A stretch of 50,305 nt of DNA, from the NCBI GenBank assembly GCA_020722065.1, contig DYLK01000020.1, forward strand, positions 1 through 50,305, in the 5' to 3' direction. The position numbers were made by a program, and so were the translations under genes. The notes under the pieces were generated by a model, which saw only the letters and a program-made list of their open reading frames with translations, was not told the origin of the DNA and did no database searches. Below are positions 7,077-18,300 of this stretch, one piece after another. Source of the stretch: Melioribacter roseus (GTDB lineage: Bacteria > Bacteroidota > Ignavibacteria > Ignavibacteriales > Melioribacteraceae). Each line of letters opens with the position of its first letter. The stretch's first letter is position 1.

Positions 7077-10049
7077 ATGAAAATGAAAATGCTTTTTTGG
7101 TTAATTCTCGGCTTATTTGCAATTTCTGAAAATCAGTTTGCACAACAATTCAAACCAGAATTGTTTCCTCAAACTAAAGGTGAAATTAAGGAAATAAATT
7201 CCGATACTCTGAAAATTCTTGCTTTAATGGTGGAATTTCAACCAGACCAATATGATGCCACAGAAGGAAATGGAACTTTCGGTTCGCACTACACTACAGA
7301 AAGTGCAAACAGAACAGATATTCTTGACCCACTTCCGCATAATGAAGAATATTTTATGAATCATTTACTTTTTGCTAAAAATTACTTTGCAAAAGCATCA
7401 AAAAATCGGTTGAATATCGAATACAGCATTTTCCCCGTTAAAATTACATTAGATAGCACAATGCGAAATTATTCTCCCGAAGTTGGCTCGAGTGATGTAA
7501 GTAGAATTGCAAGAATGAGTCAACAAGCTTGGCAAAAAGCTGCAAATTATGAAAATGATTTTCCATATCAAGAATATGATATGTTTATTATTTTTCACGC
7601 TGGAGTAGGACGCGATGTAAGTATGCCAGGAAGTTTGGGAATTGAACGCGATATTCCTTCAGTATATTTGAGATTAAATGATCCAATCTTAATGCCTGAT
7701 GGAACTTCTATCTTACACACTGCGGTTTTACCTGAAACCGAATCTCGTGAAGTACAAACAATTACTGGTTCTGTTTTGGTTGAATTAACAATAAACGGTT
7801 TGCTTGTTGGAATGATTGGAAGTCATCTCGGTTTGCCAGATTTATTTAACACTGAAACTGGTTATAGTGCAATTGGTAGATTAGGTTTGATGGATGGTGA
7901 AAGTATGTTCGCCTATCTCGGAGCTTTCCCCCCGTTACCTTCGCCTTTCGAAAAACAATTGCTTGGGTGGTTAGATGTTACTGAAATTCCATTAGCAGAT
8001 AAAAATATTTCGGTTACAACTTACGAAACGGCAAATTCTTTCTTTGGAGATACAACAATTGTAAAAATTCCAATTAATTCTAAAGAATATTTTTTAGTGG
8101 AAAATAGACAACGAGATGCCCGACAAAATGGTGCAATAGTTACTTATATCAAAGATGGAATAACTTACCAAAAAACCTTTGAAAAAGATTCGAGTGGATA
8201 TTTTAATAATTGGGATTTAACAGCACTCGAAGGCGTAATTACAAATGTTGATGAATTTGATTGGGCGTTGCCTGGTGGTGGAATTCTGATTTGGCACATT
8301 GATGAAAACATTATTGATGAAAAAATTTCTTCGAATTCTATTAACAATGACCCGAAAAATAAAGGTGTAAAAGTTGTTGAGGCTGATGGAATTGATGATA
8401 TTGGTGTCAAATTTACGACAGTTTTTGGTGATACTTTTGTCGGAGCTGGTGATTCAACTGATTTTTGGTTCTCTGAAAATTGGGCGAATTATTACGAAAA
8501 TGAGTTCTCCGCAAATTCCAAACCGAATACAAATTCCAATTCTGGCTCAAATAGTGGAATTTCATTAACGAATTTTACAACAAATTCTAATCAGATTTCG
8601 TTCGATTTTGAATATAAACCCGAAAAAGTGGAATTTGTAGCGAGAATAACAAGCGAAAATTCAAGCCAAATTCAAAATACTGTTTCTGCACAAAATTCCG
8701 AGAAAATTGGTATTCTATCAGCAAATAATTTACAAATATTCGATTATTCTGGAAATCTACTTTCTGAATTTGTCAATTTTTCTAACGGGAATTTGATTCA
8801 ATTCTATTCTGCAAATGAAAATAAATCAATTTTCGTAGGCAATGTTGGTGGAAATCTAAATTTTGTTTCACTTGATGAAAATGGAACGGATTTGCAAACA
8901 TTAACTTTTGGCGATGAAATAACTTCTGAACTTTCGGCACAAAATGAAAGCAATTTTATTGTAAACTTTGCTTATTCCGAAAATGGAACCGAAAAAGTTG
9001 TTGAACTTGATTTAACAAATACTTCATTTCCGATAGTAAATACAAGTAATTTCCAAGTTCAGAAAATAATTCCGCTATCTGATTCTAAAATTCTTGTTGG
9101 CACTCGGGAAATTGAAATTGCGGGGAATTCATACACATTTACTCAAAATATTTTGAATGTTTTCTTAGCCGAAACAAACACAAATTCAGTGAAATCTCAA
9201 TTTCTTGTTGTTCTAGCAAACGATAATAAAATTCACATTCTTGAAATTAGTTCAAATGGAATTTCGCCATTTGCCGAAATTGAAAATTCGAATGAGATCA
9301 GTAATTTATCGCTATTCCCAGATGAAAACAGAAGTGAGATTTTCATCTCATTTTCATCCGATTCGACACTTTTTGCCTACAATTTGGTTGGGAATTTAGT
9401 TGATAATTATCCAATTGTAATTCCAAATAGAATTTCGGATGAATATACAAATTCGCAAAGTTCTATTGTTTCATATTTTGATGGAGAAAATCTGAAGAAA
9501 CTTTTTGTTTCTGAAGAAGGTGATTTATATTCTGAAAATTCATCAAATCCAATTCTTTCAGTTGGAATCGAAAATGAAGGAAATCCTTTGATTTCTGTCC
9601 AAACTGGCAAGTTGTTTGGAATTATGAAATCAAACTCGAATTTAAATATTTACCAAATATTTACAGAAGCTGACCCTTCAATTTCGTGGAGTGGAAATTC
9701 ATCAAACTCTACAAATTCTTCTACACTAATTTTAGATGAAATATCGGTTTCTGAACCAAATTTCAATAAAATTAAAGCATACAATTGGCCAAATCCAATT
9801 TACGATGGTGGAATTACACATTTTAGATTTGCTTTTGCAGAAGATTCTGAAGTTACAATTAAAATTTTCGATTTAGCGGGAAGTTTGGTTGCAGAATTAA
9901 ACGGGAATTCCCGTGCAAATTTCGAATCAGAAATTGATTGGAATACAGAAAATGTTAAGAGTGATGTTTACTTTGCCTCATTTTCGGCAAAAGGAAATGA
10001 CAGCGGGAAAGAATATCAAAGAATTATTAAAGTTGCAGTTATTAAATAG
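7077..10049 (+). CDS. M6-like secreted protein with degenerate active site and T9SS tail
   Basis: A 990-residue secreted protein related to the M6 (immune inhibitor A) metalloproteases. After the signal peptide (ending FAQ) comes an M6-type region holding HLGLPDLF at residues 250-257 and PSPFEKQLLGWLDV, both family landmarks. In active members the zinc motif HEXXH directly precedes x-LGLPDL; here that position reads GMIGS (residues 245-249), so the zinc ligands and catalytic glutamate are missing. The middle is rich in short Asn/Ser strands, probably a beta-propeller or similar. The last 80-90 residues (WPNPIYDGGITHF to IIKVAVIK) form a T9SS sorting/FlgD-like domain. It may be a surface scaffold or binding protein and not an enzyme. 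It shares the porU-porV operon. Confidence 0.8.
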   Translation: MKMKMLFWLILGLFAISENQFAQQFKPELFPQTKGEIKEINSDTLKILALMVEFQPDQYDATEGNGTFGSHYTTESANRTDILDPLPHNEEYFMNHLLFAKNYFAKASKNRLNIEYSIFPVKITLDSTMRNYSPEVGSSDVSRIARMSQQAWQKAANYENDFPYQEYDMFIIFHAGVGRDVSMPGSLGIERDIPSVYLRLNDPILMPDGTSILHTAVLPETESREVQTITGSVLVELTINGLLVGMIGSHLGLPDLFNTETGYSAIGRLGLMDGESMFAYLGAFPPLPSPFEKQLLGWLDVTEIPLADKNISVTTYETANSFFGDTTIVKIPINSKEYFLVENRQRDARQNGAIVTYIKDGITYQKTFEKDSSGYFNNWDLTALEGVITNVDEFDWALPGGGILIWHIDENIIDEKISSNSINNDPKNKGVKVVEADGIDDIGVKFTTVFGDTFVGAGDSTDFWFSENWANYYENEFSANSKPNTNSNSGSNSGISLTNFTTNSNQISFDFEYKPEKVEFVARITSENSSQIQNTVSAQNSEKIGILSANNLQIFDYSGNLLSEFVNFSNGNLIQFYSANENKSIFVGNVGGNLNFVSLDENGTDLQTLTFGDEITSELSAQNESNFIVNFAYSENGTEKVVELDLTNTSFPIVNTSNFQVQKIIPLSDSKILVGTREIEIAGNSYTFTQNILNVFLAETNTNSVKSQFLVVLANDNKIHILEISSNGISPFAEIENSNEISNLSLFPDENRSEIFISFSSDSTLFAYNLVGNLVDNYPIVIPNRISDEYTNSQSSIVSYFDGENLKKLFVSEEGDLYSENSSNPILSVGIENEGNPLISVQTGKLFGIMKSNSNLNIYQIFTEADPSISWSGNSSNSTNSSTLILDEISVSEPNFNKIKAYNWPNPIYDGGITHFRFAFAEDSEVTIKIFDLAGSLVAELNGNSRANFESEIDWNTENVKSDVYFASFSAKGNDSGKEYQRIIKVAVIK

Positions 10050-10058
10050 GAAATTGTT

Positions 10059-13000
10059 TTGATGAATAAGATTTTTGCGATTATTTTGCTTTTTTCAGTT
10101 AGTTTTTTTGCACAAGAGTTTAATCCCGAATACGAGTGGTTTACCATAGAAGGGAAGCATGTCAAAGTGCATTTTCACGAAGGAACTGAACGAACAGCGA
10201 AAATTGTTCTAAAAATTGCAGAAGAAGTTTGGGAGCCGATTACAAGTTTATATGGTTTTGAACCAGAGACTATTCATTACATAATTAAAGATATTGATGA
10301 TTATTCCAACGGAGCAACTTATTTCTTTGATAATAAAATCGAAATTTGGGCTTCGGCTTTGGATTTTGATTTGCGTGGTTCACATAATTGGCTTCGTAAC
10401 GTGATAACTCATGAATTTGTACACATGGTAAATTTGCAAACAGCAATGAAAATGACTCGCAGAATTCCAGCATTTTATCTTCAATACTTGCATTATCAAG
10501 ATGAACGCCGCCCAGATGTTCTTTACGGTTATCCGAACACAATAATTTCGTATCCAGTTGCGGGAATTAATGTTCCAAACTGGCTTGCCGAAGGAACTGC
10601 ACAGTATCAAAGAAAAGAATTAAATTATGATTCTTGGGATACTCACCGTGATATGATTTTGAGAAGTTATATTTTAGGTGGGAATTTGTTGAGTTGGAAC
10701 GAAATGGGAGTTTTTGGCAAAACAAGTTTAGGGAACGAATCTGTTTATAATCTCGGGTTGAATTTAGTTGATTATATCGCTCGTGTTTATGGCGAAGATA
10801 AACTTAAACAAATTTTTGCTGAATTGAAAAATCCATTGACTGTTACAGTAGATAAAGCAATCGAAAATGTTCTCGGAATTGAAGGAATTGAGCTTTACAA
10901 TCAATGGAAATTGCATCTTGAAAAGGATTATCAAGCTCGAATTAGTCCAGTTTTGAAAAATGAAGTAAAAGGAACTGAGATTGAATTGGAAGGTTTTGCA
11001 AATCTTCACCCACATTTCTATGAAAACGGCAAAAAAATTCTGTATTTATCTAATAAAGGAATGGATTATCTAAGCCAAACAAGTGTTTATTTATATGACA
11101 TTTCCACAAAAGAGAAGAAAAAAATTCTTCAAAAAGTTAATTCGAATGTGGAATTTATTCCGAACACAAACAAAATATTGTATGCGAAATTGAGTACTGA
11201 AAATCCAAAATGGACAAATATTCATGATTTATTTATTTACAATTTAGATAATGAAGAAGAAACTCGAATTACTTTTGGACTTCGGGCAAATAATCCTTCA
11301 ATTTCTTCTGATGGGAAAAAAGTTGTATTCCTTTTCCAAAAAGATGGAACAACTAATCTTGGAACGGTTACTATCGATGGGAAAAATTTTCGTCAACTTA
11401 CATTTTATGATAGAGGCGAACAAGTTTTTAATCCCGTTTTTTCACCCAAAAATGATGAAATATATTTTGGAATTATTAAACGCAATAATCAAGATATTGC
11501 AAAAATTGATACAAACGGCGCCAATTTTGAATTTGTACTGAATTCAGAATCTGATGAAAGAAACCCAACTTTCGGGAAAGATGGAAAATTCTATTTTTCT
11601 GATGACAAAACTGGAATTTTCAACATATATGAATATGATTTTCCATCAAAACAAATAACTCAGATTACAAACGTAACCGGCGGTAGTTTTTACCAAGATG
11701 TTGATTCTGAAGGAAATATTGTTTTTGCAAATTACACATCAACTGGTTATAAATTGAATTATCTTTCCAAAAATGAAAGAAAACAAATTTCAGCGGAAGA
11801 TAACTATCTGAAAACATCTGAATTTTCATTGCCAAATCAAAAAACATTGCCAGATTTAGAACAAGACGAAATTGCATATCTTAAAAATTATGATGATTTT
11901 ACTTTGCCTGAATACGAAGTTAAAAAGTATAAAGGAGAATTTACAAATGCCACGTTAATTCCTTTCGTTAGATATGACGATTACAACACAACAAGCAACG
12001 CTTTCGAAAAATTTAAATTAGGCTTATACTTTACTTCGTCTGATTATCTTAATCGATATGATATTTTTGCTGGTTTTGGAATGAATTCTCGTTTTGAAAG
12101 AGATGCTTTTTTGATGTTTAATTATCGCGATAAAATCCCATTTTTAATTGATCTTGGTTTAAAACCCCAAATTAGTCTCGAACTTTACAACGTAACACGA
12201 AAGGCAAATGCTGATATTTATTTTAATGTTGATTCTACAGACCAAGATTTTGGAGCAGATTATCACACACAAACTGACATAACCTACAATTTGTTAGAAT
12301 TTGACTTTGCTGCAAAGCAGAATTTACTTTCAGAAGATAATTTTCTTGAATTTAGATATATTTTAAGCAAATATTCAGCAACAATCGGCAGTTTTCTTTT
12401 ACCTGGCAATACGTATCTTTATCCAACAACAAACGATACTTATTTATATGGACACAATTTCCAATTGACATTTAACCATACAGATTATTTAGCAAATAGA
12501 AATATGTGTATAAATCCGATAGGTAGAAAAATTGAACTTAAACTCAATTATGAAATGAACAACTATAATTCAGAAGGAGAATACACAGTTGAAAATGGTG
12601 CTTTGAAACCAGTTTATGGCGATTTTTATTTTCCTCGTCTCGAAATGCGTTGGTTAGAAAATTTCCGTGTGTTTGATTCACATTCATTGAATTTTAAGTT
12701 GAAATATGGAACAATTTTTGGACCACCGCAACCGAAATTCTTCGATTTTTATATTGGTGGCTTAAATGGAATGCGCGGTTTTCCTTTCTATTCACTTGGT
12801 GGAAATGAAATGGCAACATTAAATGTTAGTTACAGATTTCCACTTTTCAGAGAAATTGATTATCGACTTGGATTATGGTATCTCGATAAAATGTATTTTA
12901 CCGTTTTTGGTGATGTTGGAAATGCTTGGAACGAAGGAATGCTAAAATTTGATGAATTGAAAAAAGACGTTGGCGCCGAATTACGAATGAAACTTGTTTC

Positions 13001-13145
13001 ATTTTACATTTTCCCAACAGCAGTATTTTTTAGTTGGTCTTATTCATTCGATCAAGTAGAAGAAATGGTGAACAAAACAAAAGTAATTTCGGGAAAAGAA
13101 TCGCGGTTTTACTTTGGTGTATTATTCGATTTTGAACTTTATTAA
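10059..13145 (+). CDS. Peptidase-MA / TolB-like propeller / outer-membrane barrel protein
   Basis: A 1028-residue protein with three parts. A signal peptide (ending FAQ) leads into a gluzincin-type domain with HEFVH at residues 118-122 and the downstream ligand region NWLAEGTAQY (Glu178), giving a complete zinc site. Residues about 310-560 hold repeated WD40/TolB-like propeller blades, such as blocks ending in ILYLSNKG and VVFLFQKDG. The remainder looks like a 16-strand-type outer-membrane barrel with an Omp85-like GMRGFPFYSLGG motif near residue 907 and a terminal FDFELY strand. It is presumably an outer-membrane-anchored metalloprotease. Ten bases separate it from the M6-like gene, so it may process or assemble surface proteins together with the T9SS; the role is inferred. 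Confidence 0.75.
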   Translation: MMNKIFAIILLFSVSFFAQEFNPEYEWFTIEGKHVKVHFHEGTERTAKIVLKIAEEVWEPITSLYGFEPETIHYIIKDIDDYSNGATYFFDNKIEIWASALDFDLRGSHNWLRNVITHEFVHMVNLQTAMKMTRRIPAFYLQYLHYQDERRPDVLYGYPNTIISYPVAGINVPNWLAEGTAQYQRKELNYDSWDTHRDMILRSYILGGNLLSWNEMGVFGKTSLGNESVYNLGLNLVDYIARVYGEDKLKQIFAELKNPLTVTVDKAIENVLGIEGIELYNQWKLHLEKDYQARISPVLKNEVKGTEIELEGFANLHPHFYENGKKILYLSNKGMDYLSQTSVYLYDISTKEKKKILQKVNSNVEFIPNTNKILYAKLSTENPKWTNIHDLFIYNLDNEEETRITFGLRANNPSISSDGKKVVFLFQKDGTTNLGTVTIDGKNFRQLTFYDRGEQVFNPVFSPKNDEIYFGIIKRNNQDIAKIDTNGANFEFVLNSESDERNPTFGKDGKFYFSDDKTGIFNIYEYDFPSKQITQITNVTGGSFYQDVDSEGNIVFANYTSTGYKLNYLSKNERKQISAEDNYLKTSEFSLPNQKTLPDLEQDEIAYLKNYDDFTLPEYEVKKYKGEFTNATLIPFVRYDDYNTTSNAFEKFKLGLYFTSSDYLNRYDIFAGFGMNSRFERDAFLMFNYRDKIPFLIDLGLKPQISLELYNVTRKANADIYFNVDSTDQDFGADYHTQTDITYNLLEFDFAAKQNLLSEDNFLEFRYILSKYSATIGSFLLPGNTYLYPTTNDTYLYGHNFQLTFNHTDYLANRNMCINPIGRKIELKLNYEMNNYNSEGEYTVENGALKPVYGDFYFPRLEMRWLENFRVFDSHSLNFKLKYGTIFGPPQPKFFDFYIGGLNGMRGFPFYSLGGNEMATLNVSYRFPLFREIDYRLGLWYLDKMYFTVFGDVGNAWNEGMLKFDELKKDVGAELRMKLVSFYIFPTAVFFSWSYSFDQVEEMVNKTKVISGKESRFYFGVLFDFELY

Positions 13146-13174
13146 TAAATTTTATCAGATATTAAGTGAAAGAG

Positions 13175-14023
13175 ATGAAAAAAATAATTCTAATATTAAT
13201 AATAAGCTTTATCCAAAATTATGCTCAAGCAAATTTAAGCAGCAATTTGTATCAAGATATGGATTTATCGTTTAACCAAACTTTTCTACAACTCGATTCA
13301 AATTCGGTTCAAAATATGACTTATCCAAAAAAATCAGTTGGACTTGCAGCGGGATTATCCGCCTTGTTACCTGGAGCGGGACAATTTTATAACGAAGATT
13401 ATTGGAGAACAGCAATTTATATTGGAATTGAAGTTGCAGCAATTGCAACAATAATTATTTACAACAAAAAGGGTGATGAACAAACCGAATATTTTGAGTC
13501 GTTTGCAAACGAAAATTGGTCGGCAGAAAGATATGCAGATTGGACTTTGGCTCACATTAACGAGTTAAATCCAAATTTAGATGCGAACGACTATAATCTT
13601 TACGATGCAAATGGGAATCTTGTTTGGTCTGAATTGAATAGACTTGAACAAGCAATTGGAAGTTATTATTCGCATCAATTAGCTCCATTTGGTGACCAAC
13701 AATATTATGAAATGATAGGAAAATACACACAATTTAACGTTGGTTGGTCAGATTTTGACGGCGGCGATTATAATTATGGAGATCCTGTAACTCCACTTTT
13801 TGAATATTATTCAATTGAAAGAGGCGAAGCAAACGAACTTTATAATATTGCTCGTTGGGGTTCAATTGTTGTACTTTCAAATCATATAATAAGTGCAGTT
13901 GAAGCAGCTTTTACAACAAATTATCGCAATAAACATGTTGATGTAAATGTCGAATTAAAAAGACAAACAATCAATTTTAGGAATGAATACTACCCAGAAA
14001 TAAATTTGAGAATAAAAATATAA
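13175..14023 (+). CDS. DUF5683-like membrane protein
   Basis: About 282 residues with an N-terminal signal peptide (MKKIILILIISFIQNYAQ) and a DUF5683-type segment: SVGLAAGLSALLPGAGQFYN followed by a hydrophobic stretch, IYIGIEVAAIATIIIY. The family is common in Bacteroidetes envelopes and its function is unknown. A GTG nine bases upstream (13166) is also in frame, but the ATG gives a better signal peptide, so the ATG is preferred. A second hydrophobic segment near residues 230-247 suggests two membrane passes. The stop overlaps the der start by one base (TAATG), implying translational coupling. Confidence 0.6.
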   Translation: MKKIILILIISFIQNYAQANLSSNLYQDMDLSFNQTFLQLDSNSVQNMTYPKKSVGLAAGLSALLPGAGQFYNEDYWRTAIYIGIEVAAIATIIIYNKKGDEQTEYFESFANENWSAERYADWTLAHINELNPNLDANDYNLYDANGNLVWSELNRLEQAIGSYYSHQLAPFGDQQYYEMIGKYTQFNVGWSDFDGGDYNYGDPVTPLFEYYSIERGEANELYNIARWGSIVVLSNHIISAVEAAFTTNYRNKHVDVNVELKRQTINFRNEYYPEINLRIKI

Positions 14024-15336
14024 TGAATGAACCTTTAGTTTTAATTGTTGGAAGACCAAATGTTGGAAAATCAACACTTTTTAATAGATTAACCAAAAGC
14101 AAAGAAGCAATTGTAGATGATTTTAGTGGTGTAACTCGTGATAGAATTTACGGTGAAGTTGAATGGAATGGGAAAATATTTAAACTTATCGATAGTGGCG
14201 GTTACGTGCCAGAAAGTGATGATTTGTTTGAAAAAGCAATTCGAGAGCAAGTTGAATTTGCAATCGAAGAAGCAGATTTACTTTTTTTTGTAGTTGATGG
14301 AAGACACGGAATAAATCCATTCGATTCCCAAATTGCTAAAATGCTTCGAAGTTCAAACAAACCAATTTATGTTCTTGTCAATAAATTAGATACAGCTGAA
14401 ATGAGTTATCAAACATCAGATTTTTATACACTTGGTTTTAATAAAGTAGTTGACATTTCAGGGTTGAATGGAAGAAATTTAGGCGATTTACTCGATGAAG
14501 TAATTTCTGATTTGGATTTTTCACGAACAAATGCTGAAATAGATACAAGATTAAAAATTGCTATGATTGGCAAACCAAACGTTGGCAAATCTTCGTTAAC
14601 AAACGCACTTCTTGGTTATGATAGAACAATTGTAACCAATATTCCTGGCACAACTCGCGATTCAATAAATTCAGTACTAAAATATTACGGAGAAGAAATA
14701 ATTCTTGTAGATACCGCTGGTTTGAGAAGAAAATCCAAAATAACAGAAAATATCGAGTATTATTCATCTGTGCGAACTTATCGAGCATTGATGGAAAGCG
14801 ATGTTTCAATCCTTTTAATCGATGCAGAAATTGGGTTGGAAAATCAAGATCAAAGAATAATTCAAGAAGCAATTAGAAGGATGAAAGGTTTGATAATTGC
14901 TGTTAATAAATGGGATTTGATTGAAAAAGAAACCAATACCGCACGCGATTTTGAACGTAAATTGCGAGATGAATTAGGAAGTGTGAATTTTGTGCCAATA
15001 GTTTTCATTTCAGCCTTAAATAAGCAGAGAATTTTCAAGTTAATTGATATGGCAAAGGAAATTCAAACAGAAAGAAGCAAGAAAATCTCAACTTCAACTT
15101 TAAACGATATTATTTTACCCGAATTGCAGAAAAATCCACCACCATCTACTCCAACTGGAAGAGAAATAAAAATTAAATATTTAACTCAAGTTGGGGAATA
15201 TTATCCGATGTTTTTTATCTTTTCTAACGAACCGAAACATGTTCCAGATTCTTATAAAAGGTTTGTTGAAAGAATTATTCGTGAGAATTTTGGATTTAAA
15301 GGTGTGCCGATTAAAATAATTTTCAAAGAGAAATAG
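14023..15336 (+). CDS. der: Ribosome assembly GTPase Der (EngA)
   Basis: A 437-residue double GTPase needed for 50S ribosomal subunit assembly in the cytoplasm. The first G domain has GRPNVGKST at residues 10-18, DSGG, and NKLD; the second has GKPNVGKSS near residue 184, DTAG, and NKWD. The C-terminal KH-like domain ends in GFKGVPIKIIFKEK, a typical Der ending. Length is normal for the family. It is the only cytoplasmic housekeeping gene in the secretion cluster and is coupled to the gene before it through a one-base overlap. Confidence 0.97.
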   Translation: MNEPLVLIVGRPNVGKSTLFNRLTKSKEAIVDDFSGVTRDRIYGEVEWNGKIFKLIDSGGYVPESDDLFEKAIREQVEFAIEEADLLFFVVDGRHGINPFDSQIAKMLRSSNKPIYVLVNKLDTAEMSYQTSDFYTLGFNKVVDISGLNGRNLGDLLDEVISDLDFSRTNAEIDTRLKIAMIGKPNVGKSSLTNALLGYDRTIVTNIPGTTRDSINSVLKYYGEEIILVDTAGLRRKSKITENIEYYSSVRTYRALMESDVSILLIDAEIGLENQDQRIIQEAIRRMKGLIIAVNKWDLIEKETNTARDFERKLRDELGSVNFVPIVFISALNKQRIFKLIDMAKEIQTERSKKISTSTLNDIILPELQKNPPPSTPTGREIKIKYLTQVGEYYPMFFIFSNEPKHVPDSYKRFVERIIRENFGFKGVPIKIIFKEK

Positions 15337-15357
15337 AAAACTTGATGTAGAATTGAA

Positions 15358-18300
15358 TTGAAAATTCGAATTAAAAATTGGTTGTTGCTTGTTATTTTTA
15401 TCAACACTTCAATATTTTCGCAAACAATTCAGTTCAATCTCACAAAAACTGATACTTTTTCGGTAACTTGCAAAATCCCCAATTTTCTTTCTGAATTTAA
15501 CATAAATCCCAATTCCTTCAAGTTTTATGACTTACAAAAAAATCCAATTTCCCCCAAATATTTATTTGATTCTACCTCAAACTCGATTGTTTTCGATTCA
15601 ATCGGAGTAAATAGTTCTAATAAGATTTTGGTTCGCTATTCTGCAGTTAAAATTCCGCTAAAAAAGGAAGTATTTCACAAAAAAATTGTTCAAGTTTATG
15701 ATGGAATTATTCCAGATTCAATTGTAACAAGCAATTTCGATAATTATAAAATTTCAAATGATGCTATTTTCGGGGAAAAATTAAACAGAAATGGTTCAAT
15801 AATTCGTGGAATTACTATCGGCTCAAATCAAGATGCAACAGTAAATAGTGGAATGCGACTTAATCTATCGGGGAAAATATCTGAAGATGTTGAAATTGTA
15901 GCGGCATTAACTGATCAAAGTTCGCCACTTCAACCCGAAGGAGCTACTGAATCAATTGAAGAAATTGATAAAGTGTTTATTGAATTGAAACATAAAAATG
16001 CAAATGGAACATTCGGCGATTTTTATCTCGAAGAGAATTACGGTCAATTTGCAAAAGTGAATAGAAAATTGCAAGGTTTGTATGGAAAAGTAAATTTTGA
16101 AAATCAGAATGGATTTTTTTCTTACGCATCGCAACGCGGGAAATATACAACAAACGAATTTTATGGGCAAGATGGCGTGCAAGGTGCATATTTGCTTTAT
16201 GGCGAAAATAACGAAAAGGAAATTATAGTAATTGCTGGAACGGAAGTTGTTTATGTTGATGGAGAAAAATTAAATCGAGGTGAAAATAATCATTACACAA
16301 TAGATTATGCCAATTCTTCAATTACATTTACGGCAAAAAAAATTATTTCGAAAACAAGTAGAATTTTTGTAGAATTTGAATATTCAGATAGAAAATTCGG
16401 GCGTTCATTTCTTTCTGGCGGCGGAAAAACCAATTTATTTGATAAAAAATTGATGATTTCGGCATCTTATTTTAGCGAAAATGACAATGAAAAAGATCCA
16501 ATTGATTTTACATTATCTGAAGATGAACTCGAAATTCTGTCAAACGCTGGAAATAATCCATTAAATGCAACAATTTCTGGTGTTTCTTTGGCTGCGGAAG
16601 ATTCCAACGGTGTGCGAAATGGAAATTATACAAAAGTTGATTCAACAATTAATTCGAATGAATTCTCGTACTATGTTTATCAACCCGAAAATGAAAATGC
16701 AATTTATAATGTAAAATTTACTTTTGTTGGCAGTGGAAAAGGTGATTATAGCAAAAAATCGACTTTAGAATATACTTTTATTGGAATTGGAAAGGGAAGT
16801 TATTTGCCTGTGGTTTTTCTTCCGCTACCGCAAAAAAAGGAAATTGTGAACTTTTTACTAACCTATCAGCCAACTAAAAATTTGCTATTTAATGCGGAAA
16901 TATCGGGTAGTAATTTTGACAGAAACAAATTTTCTGTTTTAGATGATGAAGAAAATAAGGGTTTTGCCTGGAATTTATCGACTAATTATCTAATTGAAGA
17001 TATTAAATTACTTAATTCCAACTTCGGGCGAATCGATTTGAATTATCGAGATAGATTTATTGATGAAAAATATAATTCTATAGAAAAGCTGAATAGTGTG
17101 GATTTTAGCAGGAATTACAACTTGAATTCCCAAGCAGGCAATTCACAAATTTTGCGTGAATTTAACTTGAAATACAATAAGTCTGAAAATTCAGAATTTG
17201 GATTTTTTTATGGATTTTTGAGTGAAGGCGACAATTTTTCATCTACAAGAAAGAGAATGAATTATCATTTTGGAGAAAAAGAGAATTACAATTTAGATTT
17301 AAGTTGGAATAGAACAGACTCCAAAAATTTGGGGATTTCGGGCAATTTTACAGAAATTAAATTGAATTCATTTTACAAAATTGGGATTTTCAAACCAATG
17401 TTTTCTGTTTTGCAGGAAATTAAAAACGATTTTATCATTTCGGGCGATACTTTAATAAATCAGAGTTACAATTATTCAGAAATACAGCCAAAAATAGAAA
17501 TTGTAAATGGAAAAAACTTCACTTTGCAAATGTTTTACGGCTATCGAAATGATAAAAATCCGCTAAAAAACAAGTTGGAAAATGAATCAGTTCAACAAAA
17601 ATATGGCGTTGAAACTCAGTTCAATTATGATAAAAATTTGCGGTCAAACTTGAATTTATCTTTCCAACAAAGAAAGTATGAGAAAATATTTAAGCAAAAT
17701 GGAATGCTGGATAATGAAAATTTGATAATAAAATCGCAAACAAATTATAATATTTTCTCAAATTTGGTTTCAGGCGATGTGTTTTATTCGGCGGCAACCG
17801 AAAAAACGGCAAAGTTGCAGAAAATATTTATTCCAGTGCCAATTGGACAAGGTGAATATATTTATTCTGGAGATTTGAATTTGAACGGAATTGCAGAAGA
17901 GGAAGAGTTTGAACAAGTTAACGAAAACGGGAATTTCACGACGATGACCATTCCAACAGATGAACTATTCCCGATTGTAAATCTTCGTTTTGACGTCAAA
18001 TTTAAGTTGGATTTTTCGAAAATATCAAATTACAACCCAATTTTCAAATCAATGATTTCGCCAATTTCATCTGAAACATTTTACAGAATTGATGAAAAAA
18101 GTAAGATTATTAATCCGATTAACATTTATTTAATGAATCAAAATTATTTCTTACAAGATTCTACAACAATTAACGGTTCAAATTTTATTCAACAAGATTT
18201 ATTTTATCAAAAAAATAGTAGCGAATTTTCAGCTCGAGGAAGATTTTTGCAACGGAAATTTCTGAATCAATATTCAAATGGTACAGAAAATGGGATAAAA

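Noticed and set aside
10285-11877. Several frames opposite or out of phase with the metalloprotease-barrel gene
   Set aside because: They have no ribosome sites or domains, and the covering gene has an intact zinc site and continuous domain structure.
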